Assembly: GCA_964543545.1 (NCBI GenBank)
Contig: CAZIYT010000001.1
Span: 744,001 to 808,000 of the forward strand
Direction of reading: 5' to 3'
Source of the DNA: UBA4416 sp964543545
GTDB taxonomy: Bacteria > Bacteroidota > Bacteroidia > B-17B0 > Aurantibacillaceae
Length of the DNA stretch: 64,000 nt
The notes under the pieces are model-generated. The model ran no database searches. It was not told the DNA's origin and saw nothing but the letters and a program-made list of their open reading frames with translations. Positions 23,997-32,915 of the stretch are shown in pieces; the first letter of the stretch is position 1, and each line of letters begins with the position of its first letter. Both the position numbers and the translations under genes were made by a program.

Positions 23997-24257
23997 TTAG
24001 TTCTTAACGGAATCTGTTTTGGCAGATTGTTCGGCGGCCGCAGTTTTAGGGCGCCACATAATGCCGGCAATCACCACCACAAAGCCGAGCAGGCAAACCA
24101 TAGGGGCAATCGTAATGCGTTGGGTATCGAAAATAGCCGGGTTAAAGACATTCGGGTCGTCGCTGCCACCGCCAATCATCAAAAGGTAACCTAAAATGAT
24201 GAGCGCAATACCGGCGATGAAGATCTGGTAATTTTGTTTTCCGAATGTTGTTTTCAT
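23997..24257 (-). CDS. small membrane protein, DUF3098 family
   Basis: 86 residues with two membrane segments (YQIFIAGIALIILGYLLMIGGG and IAPMVCLLGFVVVIAGIMW) and a short charged tail. The start at 24257 gives MKTTFGKQNY, typical of the family. In many Bacteroidetes this gene lies between ftsX and uppP; here the uppP link is kept but the upstream neighbour is gmd on the other strand. Function unknown, probably cell envelope. Confidence 0.85.
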   Translation of the reverse strand: MKTTFGKQNYQIFIAGIALIILGYLLMIGGGSDDPNVFNPAIFDTQRITIAPMVCLLGFVVVIAGIMWRPKTAAAEQSAKTDSVKN

Positions 24258-24398
24258 ACGTAGATATAGTTTTGTTAAACCGGATTTTAAGAAAAGCAAA
24301 GCTATCAAAAAAAACGGCTTTGAGCAGGTCGGGGCCTAAAAATTTCAGCTAATCTTTTAGTTAATTTTTCGTAATATTGTTGTTCTATAAAAGCGCAC

Positions 24399-25487
24399 AT
24401 GAGTAAAGTAGCATTAATTACAGGGGTAACGGGACAAGACGGGGCCTATTTGTCGGAATTATTATTAAGCAAGGGATACATTGTTCACGGGATCAAACGC
24501 AGGAGCTCTTTGTTCAACACAGATCGGATCGATCATCTGTACCAGGATCAGCACGAAAAACACGTTAATTTTAAGCTGCATTACGGCGACCTGACAGACA
24601 GTACCAACCTGATCCGCATCGTACAGGAAGTAAAGCCTGACGAAATCTATAACCTGGCGGCGATGTCGCATGTGAAAGTAAGTTTTGACACACCCGAATA
24701 TACTGCCAATGCCGATGGCATCGGTACCTTACGGATTTTAGAAGCGATTCGTATTCTGGGACTGGAAAAGAAAACACGTTTCTACCAGGCGTCTACGTCT
24801 GAACTTTACGGCCTCGTGCAGGAAGTTCCTCAGAAGGAAACCACGCCGTTTTATCCGCGCAGCCCTTATGGTGTTGCCAAGCTTTACGGCTTCTGGATCA
24901 CCAAAAACTACCGCGAATCCTACGGCATGTATGCCTGCAATGGTATCCTCTTCAACCATGAGAGTCCGTTGCGTGGCGAAACCTTCGTAACCCGCAAGAT
25001 CACCCGCGGAGTGGCCAAGATCAGCCTGGGCCTGCAGGATACACTGTTTATGGGAAACATTGATTCGGAAAGGGACTGGGGACATGCCAAGGATTATGTA
25101 GAAGGTATGTGGCGCATGCTGCAGCAGGAGGAGCCTGAGGATTTCGTCCTGGCAACAGGCATCAAAATTACCGTGCGCGAGTTCATCAATATGGCTTTCG
25201 CCGAAGTAGGCATTACGCTGAAATGGGAAGGCAAGGCAGAAAACGAAAAAGGAATCGATGTGGCCAGCGGCAAAGTGCTGGTACAGATCGACCCGAAATA
25301 TTACCGCCCGGCAGAAGTGGATTTGCTGGTAGGCGACTCTACGAAAGCCCGCACCAAAATGGGCTGGAAGCCAACGTACACAGTGCAGGAACTGTGCAAG
25401 GAAATGATGGCTGCCGATCTGGAGCTTTTCAAACGCGACAAGTACCTGCTGGAAGGCGGGCACAAGATCCTGAATTATAAAGAGTAA
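24399..25487 (+). CDS. gmd: GDP-mannose 4,6-dehydratase
   Basis: First step of GDP-L-fucose (and GDP-rhamnose/perosamine) synthesis in the cytoplasm. Short-chain dehydrogenase fold with NADP-binding GVTGQDGAYL at 9-18, RRSS loop, STSELYG with catalytic Ser/Thr, and YGVAK (Tyr-x3-Lys). NHESPLRGETFVTRKI is the family hallmark. 362 residues. The next gene is fcl, which uses the product, so GDP-L-fucose is the expected end product. Confidence 0.98.
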   Translation: MSKVALITGVTGQDGAYLSELLLSKGYIVHGIKRRSSLFNTDRIDHLYQDQHEKHVNFKLHYGDLTDSTNLIRIVQEVKPDEIYNLAAMSHVKVSFDTPEYTANADGIGTLRILEAIRILGLEKKTRFYQASTSELYGLVQEVPQKETTPFYPRSPYGVAKLYGFWITKNYRESYGMYACNGILFNHESPLRGETFVTRKITRGVAKISLGLQDTLFMGNIDSERDWGHAKDYVEGMWRMLQQEEPEDFVLATGIKITVREFINMAFAEVGITLKWEGKAENEKGIDVASGKVLVQIDPKYYRPAEVDLLVGDSTKARTKMGWKPTYTVQELCKEMMAADLELFKRDKYLLEGGHKILNYKE

Positions 25488-25672
25488 TTGTGTCCCGCGG
25501 ATCACGCAGATCGGCGCGGATTTTTATCTGTACAAAATCAACCCATAACATGGTGTTATATTCGAAGATATATATTACAGACGGTTATAAAGAGTAGTTT
25601 AAGATTACCCGAAAGATTAAGCGGATCACTACGGATTTTTTGTCTGCGGGATCTGCGGGAAAACCAACAATC
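25488..25672. other. gmd-fcl spacer with degenerate repeat text
   Basis: The 185-base gap carries GGATCACGCAGATC near 25500-25513 and GGATCACTACGGATT near 25622-25636 followed by GCGGGATCTGCGGGA, that is, several copies of a GGATC..GCGGATTT phrase in both orientations. I see no gene. It interrupts an otherwise natural gmd-fcl operon. Confidence 0.45.
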
Positions 25673-26614
25673 ATGGAACTAAATGCCAAAATATACATAG
25701 CAGGCCACCGCGGAATGGTTGGCTCGGCTATTATGCGAAATTTACAAAAAAAAGGCTACACCAATATCGTGACGCGTACATCGGCGGAGCTTGATCTGCG
25801 CAACCAGCAGGCCGTTGCTGATTTTTTTGAAAATGAAAAGCCGGAGTACATTTTCCTGGCGGCTGCCAAAGTAGGGGGCATCCAGGCTAACAATGTGTAC
25901 CGCGCCGATTTCATTTACGAGAACCTGATGATCCAGAATAACGTGATCCATCACGCGTATGTGAGCAAGGCCAAAAAGCTGATGTTCCTTGGTTCGTCCT
26001 GCATCTACCCGAAGATGGCGCCGCAGCCGCTGAAAGAAGAATACCTCCTCACCGGCTTACTGGAAGATACCAATGAGCCTTATGCCATTGCGAAGATCGC
26101 GGGCATCAAGATGTGTGAAAGCTACAAGCGCCAGTACGGCTGCAACTTTATTTCGGTGATGCCTACCAATATGTATGGCCCCAACGATAACTACAACCTG
26201 AGCAATTCACACGTGTTGCCGGCCCTGATCCGTAAGTTCCACGATGCGAAGGAAAGCAATGCTCCTTTTGTGGAGATGTGGGGCACGGGAACTCCGATGC
26301 GTGAGTTTCTGCATGCCGACGACTTAGGCGATGCCTGCGTGTTCCTGATGAATACCTATGATGGCGAGCAGTTTGTAAATATCGGCTCGGGTACCGACCT
26401 TACCATCAAAGACCTGGCCCTGCTCATCAAAGATATTGTTGGCTACAAAGGAGAGATCAAACACGACCTTAGCAAGCCCGACGGTACGCCGCGGAAACTG
26501 ATGGACGTGTCGTATATCCATTCGCTGGGCTGGAAACACAGCATCGAGCTGCCGGAAGGCATCAGGCAGGTGTATGAAGATTTTAAAAATAAAGAAGGCG
26601 TGAAAGTATGGTAG
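25673..26614 (+). CDS. fcl: GDP-L-fucose synthase
   Basis: Epimerase-reductase that makes GDP-L-fucose from the Gmd product. NADP-binding GHRGMVGSAI at 10-19, SSCIYP, and YAIAK (catalytic Tyr-x3-Lys) followed by the PTNMYGPND block typical of Fcl. 313 residues from ATG 25673; the open frame upstream to 25640 begins at TTG and is not needed. Together with gmd it supplies activated fucose to the polysaccharide genes that follow. Confidence 0.96.
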   Translation: MELNAKIYIAGHRGMVGSAIMRNLQKKGYTNIVTRTSAELDLRNQQAVADFFENEKPEYIFLAAAKVGGIQANNVYRADFIYENLMIQNNVIHHAYVSKAKKLMFLGSSCIYPKMAPQPLKEEYLLTGLLEDTNEPYAIAKIAGIKMCESYKRQYGCNFISVMPTNMYGPNDNYNLSNSHVLPALIRKFHDAKESNAPFVEMWGTGTPMREFLHADDLGDACVFLMNTYDGEQFVNIGSGTDLTIKDLALLIKDIVGYKGEIKHDLSKPDGTPRKLMDVSYIHSLGWKHSIELPEGIRQVYEDFKNKEGVKVW

Positions 26615-26695
26615 AAAAAGTAGTGAGTATTAAGATTTGAGTATTGAGATAGTAAACGTTAACCTAAAATACACATCTAAATCAAATCCCCTATT

Positions 26696-28288
26696 TTGCC
26701 TGGATTATTTATCATAGACTGCAAACATAAACCAGCGAGGTTCAGGGTTCTTTTCTCATATCTCATCGTCTCACTTCTCCTATCTCTGCCTCTCAAATCG
26801 CAGTTTTACAACCTTCCCAACGATTATTTTTTCAATACGTTTACGCAGCGTGAGCTGGCGAGGATCGATTCGGAGCAGGTGCACCCGGCGGTGCAGCCTT
26901 ACATTCCTTTTTTCAGTAAGCGCTACAGCTATGTGGCCGACACCTTTCGCATTTTCAAATATGTGAAGAACGATCCGCTTTTGGAAAAGGTATTTTTCGA
27001 TCACCTGATCCATATCCGCTCCAAAACCAATGCTTATGAGTTTAAGGTAGATCCATTGCTGAACGTGGAACTGGGCAGAGATTATACAGATACCACCACT
27101 TACAAAAACACCTTTACCAACACCCGCGGATTTGTTGCCAGTGGCAGCATCGGGAAGAATTTTTATTTTGAAAGCCTGTTCTCCGAGAACCAGAGCCAGT
27201 TTCCCAATTATGTGTCTCATTTCGCTAAGCAAACGGGTGTGATCCCCGGCCAGGGGCGTTATAAGGTATATAAAACAACAGGCTTCGATTACGCCTTTTC
27301 TTCGGGATTTATTTCGTATCAGCCCATCCGGCAGCTCAATATCCAGCTTGGGCACGGAAAGCAGAAGATCGGCAACGGCTACCGTTCCCTGCTCCTGAGC
27401 GACAATGCCTTTAATTATCCTTACCTGCGTGTGACATCGCAGTGGCTTAAAGGGCGGCTGCAATACACCAACATCTACGCGGTATTGATGAACCTCGAAA
27501 CGGGCGGCGCGAAAACCCCACTGTACACGGAGCCCTTGTTCCAGAAAAAAGCGGCCTCCTTCCAGTACCTGAGCTTCAATGCTACTAAGCGCATCACGCT
27601 TGGCTTATTCCAGGGCATGATCTGGAACGCCGCCGACAGCATGAACCGCCAGCACCTCGACTGGCAATATTTTAACCCGGTGATTTTTACCAACCTCGGG
27701 TTCTACGGCCTCAGCAATCAGAATAACATCGTGATCGGCGCCGACCTGAACATCAAGCTGACGAACAGCCTGAGTATATACGGGCAGTTCATGGCCGACG
27801 ATTTCAGCAACAAAACGGTGCTGGGCAATGCCTTTGGCTACCAGGCCGGTGTCCGCTATTTCGATGCCTTTAAGATCCGGAACCTGATGCTGCAGGCGGA
27901 GTATAATGACGTAGCGGAAGGCTCCTACAACAGCCCTTTCGGCACGCGCGCCAATCAGAGCTTTTCACATTACAACCAGAGCCTGGCCTTTACGCCCGGC
28001 TACGGAAGGGAGATCGTGATGCTGGCCGATTATAAGATCAAACGTATCTTTGCCAATGCGAAGGTGAATCTGCAATACCTGACGCTGAATAAATATGCCC
28101 TCTACCACAATACGCTTGGTCGCTTACAAATAGGCTATACCATAAACCAGGCGTACAATTTTAACGTATCTTTAGGATACAATTACAGGTACCAGGATTT
28201 TTTATCGTTCAGTGCATCAAACAATACGACATCGTTTTATTCCATCAGCTTAAAAACCAATTTATATAACACCTATTACGATTTCTAA
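26696..28288 (+). CDS. outer-membrane beta-barrel, RemB/Wzi-like (copy 1)
   Basis: About 530 residues with signal sequence (FRVLFSYLIVSLLLSLPLKSQ) and then a long beta-strand-rich barrel ending in YDF. The block LGHGKQKIGNGYRSLLLSD resembles the GxxxxxxGpGxxxSLLLS signature of Wzi capsule-assembly proteins and of Bacteroidetes RemB gliding proteins. No ATG precedes the signal peptide; TTG 26696 is the only usual start and leaves a long charged N-terminus, so the start is doubtful. It lies 3 bases before a WecA-type gene and is a paralogue of the gene at 29386. A role in binding or assembling surface polysaccharide is inferred. Confidence 0.8.
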   Translation: MPGLFIIDCKHKPARFRVLFSYLIVSLLLSLPLKSQFYNLPNDYFFNTFTQRELARIDSEQVHPAVQPYIPFFSKRYSYVADTFRIFKYVKNDPLLEKVFFDHLIHIRSKTNAYEFKVDPLLNVELGRDYTDTTTYKNTFTNTRGFVASGSIGKNFYFESLFSENQSQFPNYVSHFAKQTGVIPGQGRYKVYKTTGFDYAFSSGFISYQPIRQLNIQLGHGKQKIGNGYRSLLLSDNAFNYPYLRVTSQWLKGRLQYTNIYAVLMNLETGGAKTPLYTEPLFQKKAASFQYLSFNATKRITLGLFQGMIWNAADSMNRQHLDWQYFNPVIFTNLGFYGLSNQNNIVIGADLNIKLTNSLSIYGQFMADDFSNKTVLGNAFGYQAGVRYFDAFKIRNLMLQAEYNDVAEGSYNSPFGTRANQSFSHYNQSLAFTPGYGREIVMLADYKIKRIFANAKVNLQYLTLNKYALYHNTLGRLQIGYTINQAYNFNVSLGYNYRYQDFLSFSASNNTTSFYSISLKTNLYNTYYDF

Positions 28289-28291
28289 TAT

Positions 28292-29386
28292 ATGGTTGTA
28301 CTTATACTCGTCTTTATCACTGCCTTTGCAGTTGTTTTATATTCTACACCGGCGCTCATCAAAGTAGCGGTGCTCAAGCGGCTCATCGATATGCCTACCG
28401 AGGACCGAAAGATCCACAAGCGCGCTGTGCCTACCATTGGGGGCATCATCATCTATGCGGCCACCCTGTTTTCTTTTTCGCTCTGGTACAACATCGACGA
28501 CCTGCACGACTTCACCCAGATCTACGAGTCGGTAAAGGAATTTAAGATCCTGGTAGCTACCAGCCTCGTGCTGTTCTTTGTGGGCGTCAAAGATGACATC
28601 ATCGGCACCTCGCCCGTTAAAAAACTGTTTGCCAATATCCTCGTGGGCATGATCCTTGTCCTGATGGGCGATATCCGCATCACCGGACTGCACGGCGTAT
28701 TCGGCGTGGAAGGCATCCCGCACTGGGGCAGCGTGTTCCTGTCGCTCTTCACTTACATTGTGGTGGTAAATGCGATGAACCTCATTGATGGCATCGACGG
28801 ATTGGCGGCAGGCGTGGGTTTTATCGCTTCTTCCGTATTCGGCACCTGGTTTGTGTTTGCCAATGAGTATACGCTGGCTTCCCTGTCTTTCTCACTTTCC
28901 GGGGCGCTGCTGGGCTTTCTCATCTTTAATTTCTCGCCGGCCAGGATCTTTATGGGCGACAGCGGCTCGCTCATCATCGGCATGTTCATTTGTGTGCTCA
29001 GCATCAAGCTCATCGAATACCCGCTTTCCAGCCTGGATAAGTTCTGGGTACACATCTCCAAACCCATTGTGGTGATTGCCGCACTATGTTATCCGCTCAC
29101 CGATACGTTGCGCATCTTCATTATCCGAGCATCCAAAGGGCAGTCGCCCTTCGCTGCCGACAAGAATCACCTGCACCATCGCCTCCTCGACTGTGGTTAT
29201 ACACATGTTAAAACGGTAATCATCATTTACATCTTCAGCTTTATTACAGTAGGCGTGTCGCTGCTCAGCTACTTCCTGAACCCCAGCCTGTCGCTGTTTG
29301 CCGTGGTAGGATGCTGCACCCTGTTTATCTTATTTGTTCATTTCTCTTATAAAGCTGCACAGAAAAAACAAGTACCTGCTTCTTGA
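28292..29386 (+). CDS. MraY/WecA-family undecaprenyl-phosphate sugar-1-phosphate transferase
   Basis: Inner-membrane enzyme that starts a polysaccharide by moving a hexosamine-1-phosphate (commonly GlcNAc-1-P) to undecaprenyl phosphate. 364 residues, about eleven membrane segments. Signature cytoplasmic loops are seen: KIHKRAVPTIGG, FVGVKDDIIG (Mg-binding Asp pair), NLIDGIDGLAAG, FMGDSGSL and DKNHLHHRLL (the WecA-type HxHH loop). Its stop overlaps the next ATG. It is set between two paralogous barrel genes, and gmd/fcl precede it. Confidence 0.93.
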   Translation: MVVLILVFITAFAVVLYSTPALIKVAVLKRLIDMPTEDRKIHKRAVPTIGGIIIYAATLFSFSLWYNIDDLHDFTQIYESVKEFKILVATSLVLFFVGVKDDIIGTSPVKKLFANILVGMILVLMGDIRITGLHGVFGVEGIPHWGSVFLSLFTYIVVVNAMNLIDGIDGLAAGVGFIASSVFGTWFVFANEYTLASLSFSLSGALLGFLIFNFSPARIFMGDSGSLIIGMFICVLSIKLIEYPLSSLDKFWVHISKPIVVIAALCYPLTDTLRIFIIRASKGQSPFAADKNHLHHRLLDCGYTHVKTVIIIYIFSFITVGVSLLSYFLNPSLSLFAVVGCCTLFILFVHFSYKAAQKKQVPAS

Positions 29387-30990
29387 TGCGCCTCCCACAT
29401 AGTTGTTTCCCGGGCTTGATGGTGTTGCTTTGCTGTGGCACAAGCCTCTTTTCACAAAACGATCCGCAGGCCCAGAACGTGTTCATCAACCAGGACATGC
29501 AGCAGAGCATCGATCAGTGGAACATCAAACATCCGGATCTCCGCTTCCATTCGGGCTTTAAGCCCTACCTGAGCGCCACGCTCGAAAATTTTTCGGATAC
29601 GGCGGTGGAATACCTGCATTACCCTGTCAAAAATTTTTTCCTGGGAAAAACGTTCAACGAAGGACCCGATAAGCACAACCAGTATAACTTCCAGGCGTTG
29701 CCGCTTATTGACCTGCAAGCCGGTTACGATCTGCTCGGCTCACGCTTTGTTTCCGAAACTTTCGGTGGAGCGCATGCGAAGCTCAACATCAACAATGATT
29801 TTACCTTTGCGTTAACCGCTATCGGTGGGAGGGTGAGCTACCCCGGTTTTATAGATACCACTGTTCAAACAACAGGTTTGATCCCGGGTCTTGGCAGGGC
29901 TTATAAAAACAGCGACGGCAGTTATCATTTTTCAAACCTCACAGGCTACCTGTCTTACAGCCCCAACAAAACCTTTAATTTTCAGCTTGGAAAAGACAAG
30001 CATTTCATTGGCGAAGGTTACCGCTCTTTGCTTTTGTCCGACTTTTCGAATAACAATCCTTACTTCGGCATCAATGCCAATATCTGGCGCATCCAGTACA
30101 ATGTGTGGTATTCGTGGATGCAGGATTTCTCCCGCTACGACGGCTCACAAAAAAGCCTGCAGAATAAATTCGGAACTTTTCATTACCTGAGCTTCAATGC
30201 CCTGAAAGAGCTGAACATTTCCTTTTTTGAAAATGTGGTGTGGCAGGGTACCGACAGCAACCGCGTGAGAAGCTTTGATGTGAATTACCTGAACCCTGTG
30301 GTGTTCTACAGGCCGCAGGAATATTCGGTAGGCTCTTCCGATAATTCGATGATGGGATTGACGATCACCGGGAAATTGTTTGGCTGCCTCAAATTATATG
30401 CACAGGGAGTAGCCGACGAATTTTTTCTGAAAGAGATCCGTGCACGCAAAGGCTGGTGGGCCAATAAGCAAGGCTGGCAGTTTGGTGCCAAATACATCAA
30501 CGCTTTTAAAGTAAAAGGATTGACGCTGCAGGCAGAATACAATGAGGTAAGACCCTATACCTATACACACGGTAGTGTGCAGCAGAATTACAGCAACTAT
30601 GGCGCGGCGCTGGCGCATCCTTTCGGCGCCAATTTCAAAGAGTATCTGGGCTTTGTGAGCTATCGCGCCAATCGCTGGATGCTGAGCGTTCAAGGGCTTT
30701 CGGCGGTAATCGGCATGGACACACTCAATGCTAATCTGGGACAGAATATTTTTCTGAGTTATACCACGCGGCCTTATGATTACGGGCATAAAACCACGCA
30801 GGGCAATAAGCGCAGGCTCATGCAAAGCGATATCCGCTTCACGTACTATGTTATACCGAAGATGAATCTGCGCCTGGAGCTTGGTTATATTCAACGCAGC
30901 ATCACAGACGATCTCGGTTACGAGCTGCAATCCCCCTATATTTACCTTGGCGTGAAAACCAGTATTCATCAGTTCTACAGGGATTTTTAA
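29386..30990 (+). CDS. outer-membrane beta-barrel, RemB/Wzi-like (copy 2)
   Basis: 534 residues from the ATG that overlaps the transferase stop (TGATG at 29384-29388). Signal peptide ends in SLFSQ. It parallels copy 1 along its whole length: LQLGKDKHFIGEGYRSLLLSD type block (here LGKDKHFIGEGYRS), LTLQAEYNEVRPYTY in place of LMLQAEYNDVAEGSY, and a C-terminal tyrosine-rich strand ending in RDF. Translational coupling with the WecA-type gene argues that it serves the same polymer. Function inferred from the Wzi/RemB resemblance. Confidence 0.82.
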   Translation: MRLPHSCFPGLMVLLCCGTSLFSQNDPQAQNVFINQDMQQSIDQWNIKHPDLRFHSGFKPYLSATLENFSDTAVEYLHYPVKNFFLGKTFNEGPDKHNQYNFQALPLIDLQAGYDLLGSRFVSETFGGAHAKLNINNDFTFALTAIGGRVSYPGFIDTTVQTTGLIPGLGRAYKNSDGSYHFSNLTGYLSYSPNKTFNFQLGKDKHFIGEGYRSLLLSDFSNNNPYFGINANIWRIQYNVWYSWMQDFSRYDGSQKSLQNKFGTFHYLSFNALKELNISFFENVVWQGTDSNRVRSFDVNYLNPVVFYRPQEYSVGSSDNSMMGLTITGKLFGCLKLYAQGVADEFFLKEIRARKGWWANKQGWQFGAKYINAFKVKGLTLQAEYNEVRPYTYTHGSVQQNYSNYGAALAHPFGANFKEYLGFVSYRANRWMLSVQGLSAVIGMDTLNANLGQNIFLSYTTRPYDYGHKTTQGNKRRLMQSDIRFTYYVIPKMNLRLELGYIQRSITDDLGYELQSPYIYLGVKTSIHQFYRDF

Positions 30991-31502
30991 TAATCTACAA
31001 AAAAATATTGGCGGACCTGTTTATTACTTAGCAACTGATTATGAAACATTCCTGAAAAATTTTCCCGGTCAGGGAATACGTGTTTTCATCTGTGACGTCA
31101 TCCGGAAATCAATCTGCATTCAGAGCTACTTATAGTCATTCGCAACATGGCAGATGAGTTAAGTTACGTATGAAGCCCCCGTAATTTTACGTGAGCCTGG
31201 AGCCCTGTATCCATCGGTTTTTCAGGGATTTTCAATCTCACCTCATTTTTCTAAATGTTCGACTCAGAACCTTGACGTGTATGCTATAAATGCTCTATAT
31301 TTATAGAGTTCAGTAATGTATTTTATGGCGGAGTAATTATTCCTGGTGGAAAAATTGCAGGTATGAGTGCCGCTCATGAGCTCATATAAAGAAGAGTTTG
31401 AAGTAGAGATCTGTGCTTCATGAGTTATGAAAACCCGAGACGCGCCCCGGGAGCTGAGCCTTCTGTAGTTAAAAGACCGCCCCGCTTAAAATACCTAATG
31501 CT
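30991..31502. other. 512-base region without intact gene
   Basis: No open frame of useful length on either strand. It holds a perfect 7-bp palindrome CTCTATA-TT-TATAGAG at 31293-31308 and a decayed FAD-enzyme fragment (31327-31419, separate entry). The first 300 bases show nothing I can name. Confidence 0.6.
31327..31419 (+). pseudogene. remnant of an FAD-dependent oxidoreductase N-terminus
   Basis: Reading from 31327 gives GGVIIPGGKIAGMSAAHELI and then TAA; shifting by one base at 31387 the text continues KEEFEVEIC. Joined, this reads like the dinucleotide-binding start of amine-oxidase/phytoene-desaturase-type flavoproteins (pattern VIVGGGIAGMSAAHELxxxGFEVEI), with two Gly replaced and one inserted base. 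Nothing downstream keeps the frame, so only the first ~30 residues survive. The identification rests on pattern recognition only. Confidence 0.45.
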
Positions 31503-32819
31503 ATGAGCAGCCTGAGAAAATTATTCAAGAAACACCCTAACCGGGTCAACAGTGTCCGGCTGTTGAATAATTTTATCAGTATTACCTCGCTGTTCTCTGT
31601 TTTCTATATTCTCGTCAGCGTGCTCATTGGCTTTATTCCCGGAGTCATTGTCATGTCGGTTAATTTCGCCCTCTTTGTTTTCAACCTGCAGCTCTTTACC
31701 AGGAAGCGATGGTCATATACCGTTTCGGCCAATTTCTATATTGCCAATTGCACCTTCGTGGCTATTTTTTTATGCAGCTTTTTTTCGGGCGGATTATTTT
31801 CTCCGGTCTTACCATGGTTCATCCTCATTCCTACCATCTCCTTGTTGCTCTTAGGCATTTGCCTCAATGCCCTGGTCTGGCTGATCATCACCGTTACGCT
31901 GGTCGTTGGCTTTGGCGCAGTGGCCATGGCCGGCTGGAAATACCCGGTTGAATATGATACCAGCTGGCAGCACTTTTTCACGACCACCTGTGTCTTTGGT
32001 CTGGCGCTCATTGTCTATATCGTAACCATGGTATTTGAAAAAGCGAAAGAGAATGCCCTGAATAAGCTGGCAGCAAAAAACAAAGAGATTACCGACAGCA
32101 TTTATTATGCACAGAAAATTCAGCAGTCGCTGCTGGCGCCGCAGGAACTGATAGACAGGCACCTTCCGCAGAATTTTATTTTCTTTAAGCCCAAGGCTAT
32201 CGTCAGCGGCGACTTCTACTGGGCGCGCGAATACAACGACGATTTTTACCTGGCGGTTTGCGATTGCACGGGCCACGGTGTTCCCGGCGCCTTTATGAGC
32301 TTGCTCATCACCAGCTTTCTCAACGAAGCGCTTTCTGAAAAAAAGATTATTTCTCCCGACAAGATCCTGGAATTCATCCGTTTCCGGATCATCGAAAACA
32401 CGTCGAAGAATGGCTCGCAGGATGGCATGGACGGTGTGGTCATTCGTTTTCATAAAGGCGGGAAGATCAGCTATGCCTCGGGGAACAGCTTTCAAACCCT
32501 GGTGCAGGATAACAGGCTGCATAAGCTGCCAAAGGATAAAATGCCGGTTGGCATCAGCTACAAAATGGATCCTTATACACTGCAGACTATCGAAACGAAA
32601 AAAGGAGACATGCTCTATTTTTATTCCGATGGCTATGCCGACCTTTTCGGTGGAAATAAGGGCAAAAAATTTACCAATAAGCAGTTGAACGATACCTTTC
32701 TGAAAATAGCCTCTTTAGAGCCCTGGGAGCAGAAAGACATCCTGGAAAGGATCTTTGTGGACTGGAAGGGCGACCTGGAGCAGATCGACGATGTGTGTGT
32801 CATCGGAATCCGCATCTAG
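31503..32819 (+). CDS. membrane-bound SpoIIE-type (PP2C) serine phosphatase
   Basis: Residues ~20-180 form five or six membrane segments, followed by a short coiled linker (KAKENALNKLAAKNKEI) and the PP2C/SpoIIE domain: SGDFYWA, DCTGHGVPGAFMS (metal-binding Asp, His region), and DMLYFYSDGYADLFGG, with DDVCVIGIR at the end. 438 residues. Such proteins dephosphorylate anti-sigma antagonists or other regulators in response to a signal sensed by the N-terminal part. No partner-switching genes (RsbV/RsbW-like) are adjacent. The leader region contains decayed sequence, so the promoter is unclear. Confidence 0.9.
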   Translation: MSSLRKLFKKHPNRVNSVRLLNNFISITSLFSVFYILVSVLIGFIPGVIVMSVNFALFVFNLQLFTRKRWSYTVSANFYIANCTFVAIFLCSFFSGGLFSPVLPWFILIPTISLLLLGICLNALVWLIITVTLVVGFGAVAMAGWKYPVEYDTSWQHFFTTTCVFGLALIVYIVTMVFEKAKENALNKLAAKNKEITDSIYYAQKIQQSLLAPQELIDRHLPQNFIFFKPKAIVSGDFYWAREYNDDFYLAVCDCTGHGVPGAFMSLLITSFLNEALSEKKIISPDKILEFIRFRIIENTSKNGSQDGMDGVVIRFHKGGKISYASGNSFQTLVQDNRLHKLPKDKMPVGISYKMDPYTLQTIETKKGDMLYFYSDGYADLFGGNKGKKFTNKQLNDTFLKIASLEPWEQKDILERIFVDWKGDLEQIDDVCVIGIRI

Positions 32820-32915
32820 CAGATTAAGATTTGGGTAGCAGCTAGAAAAAAACTGTCCCGGAATTTTTGAAGGGCTTTCTGTTATTGATTAGCTTTACAA
32901 GCTGAATTACGCAAC

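Noticed and set aside
31420..31506. 28-codon frame overlapping the phosphatase start by ATGA
   Set aside because: Composition is Pro/Arg-rich with no recognisable pattern, and it lies in decayed sequence; coupling may be chance.
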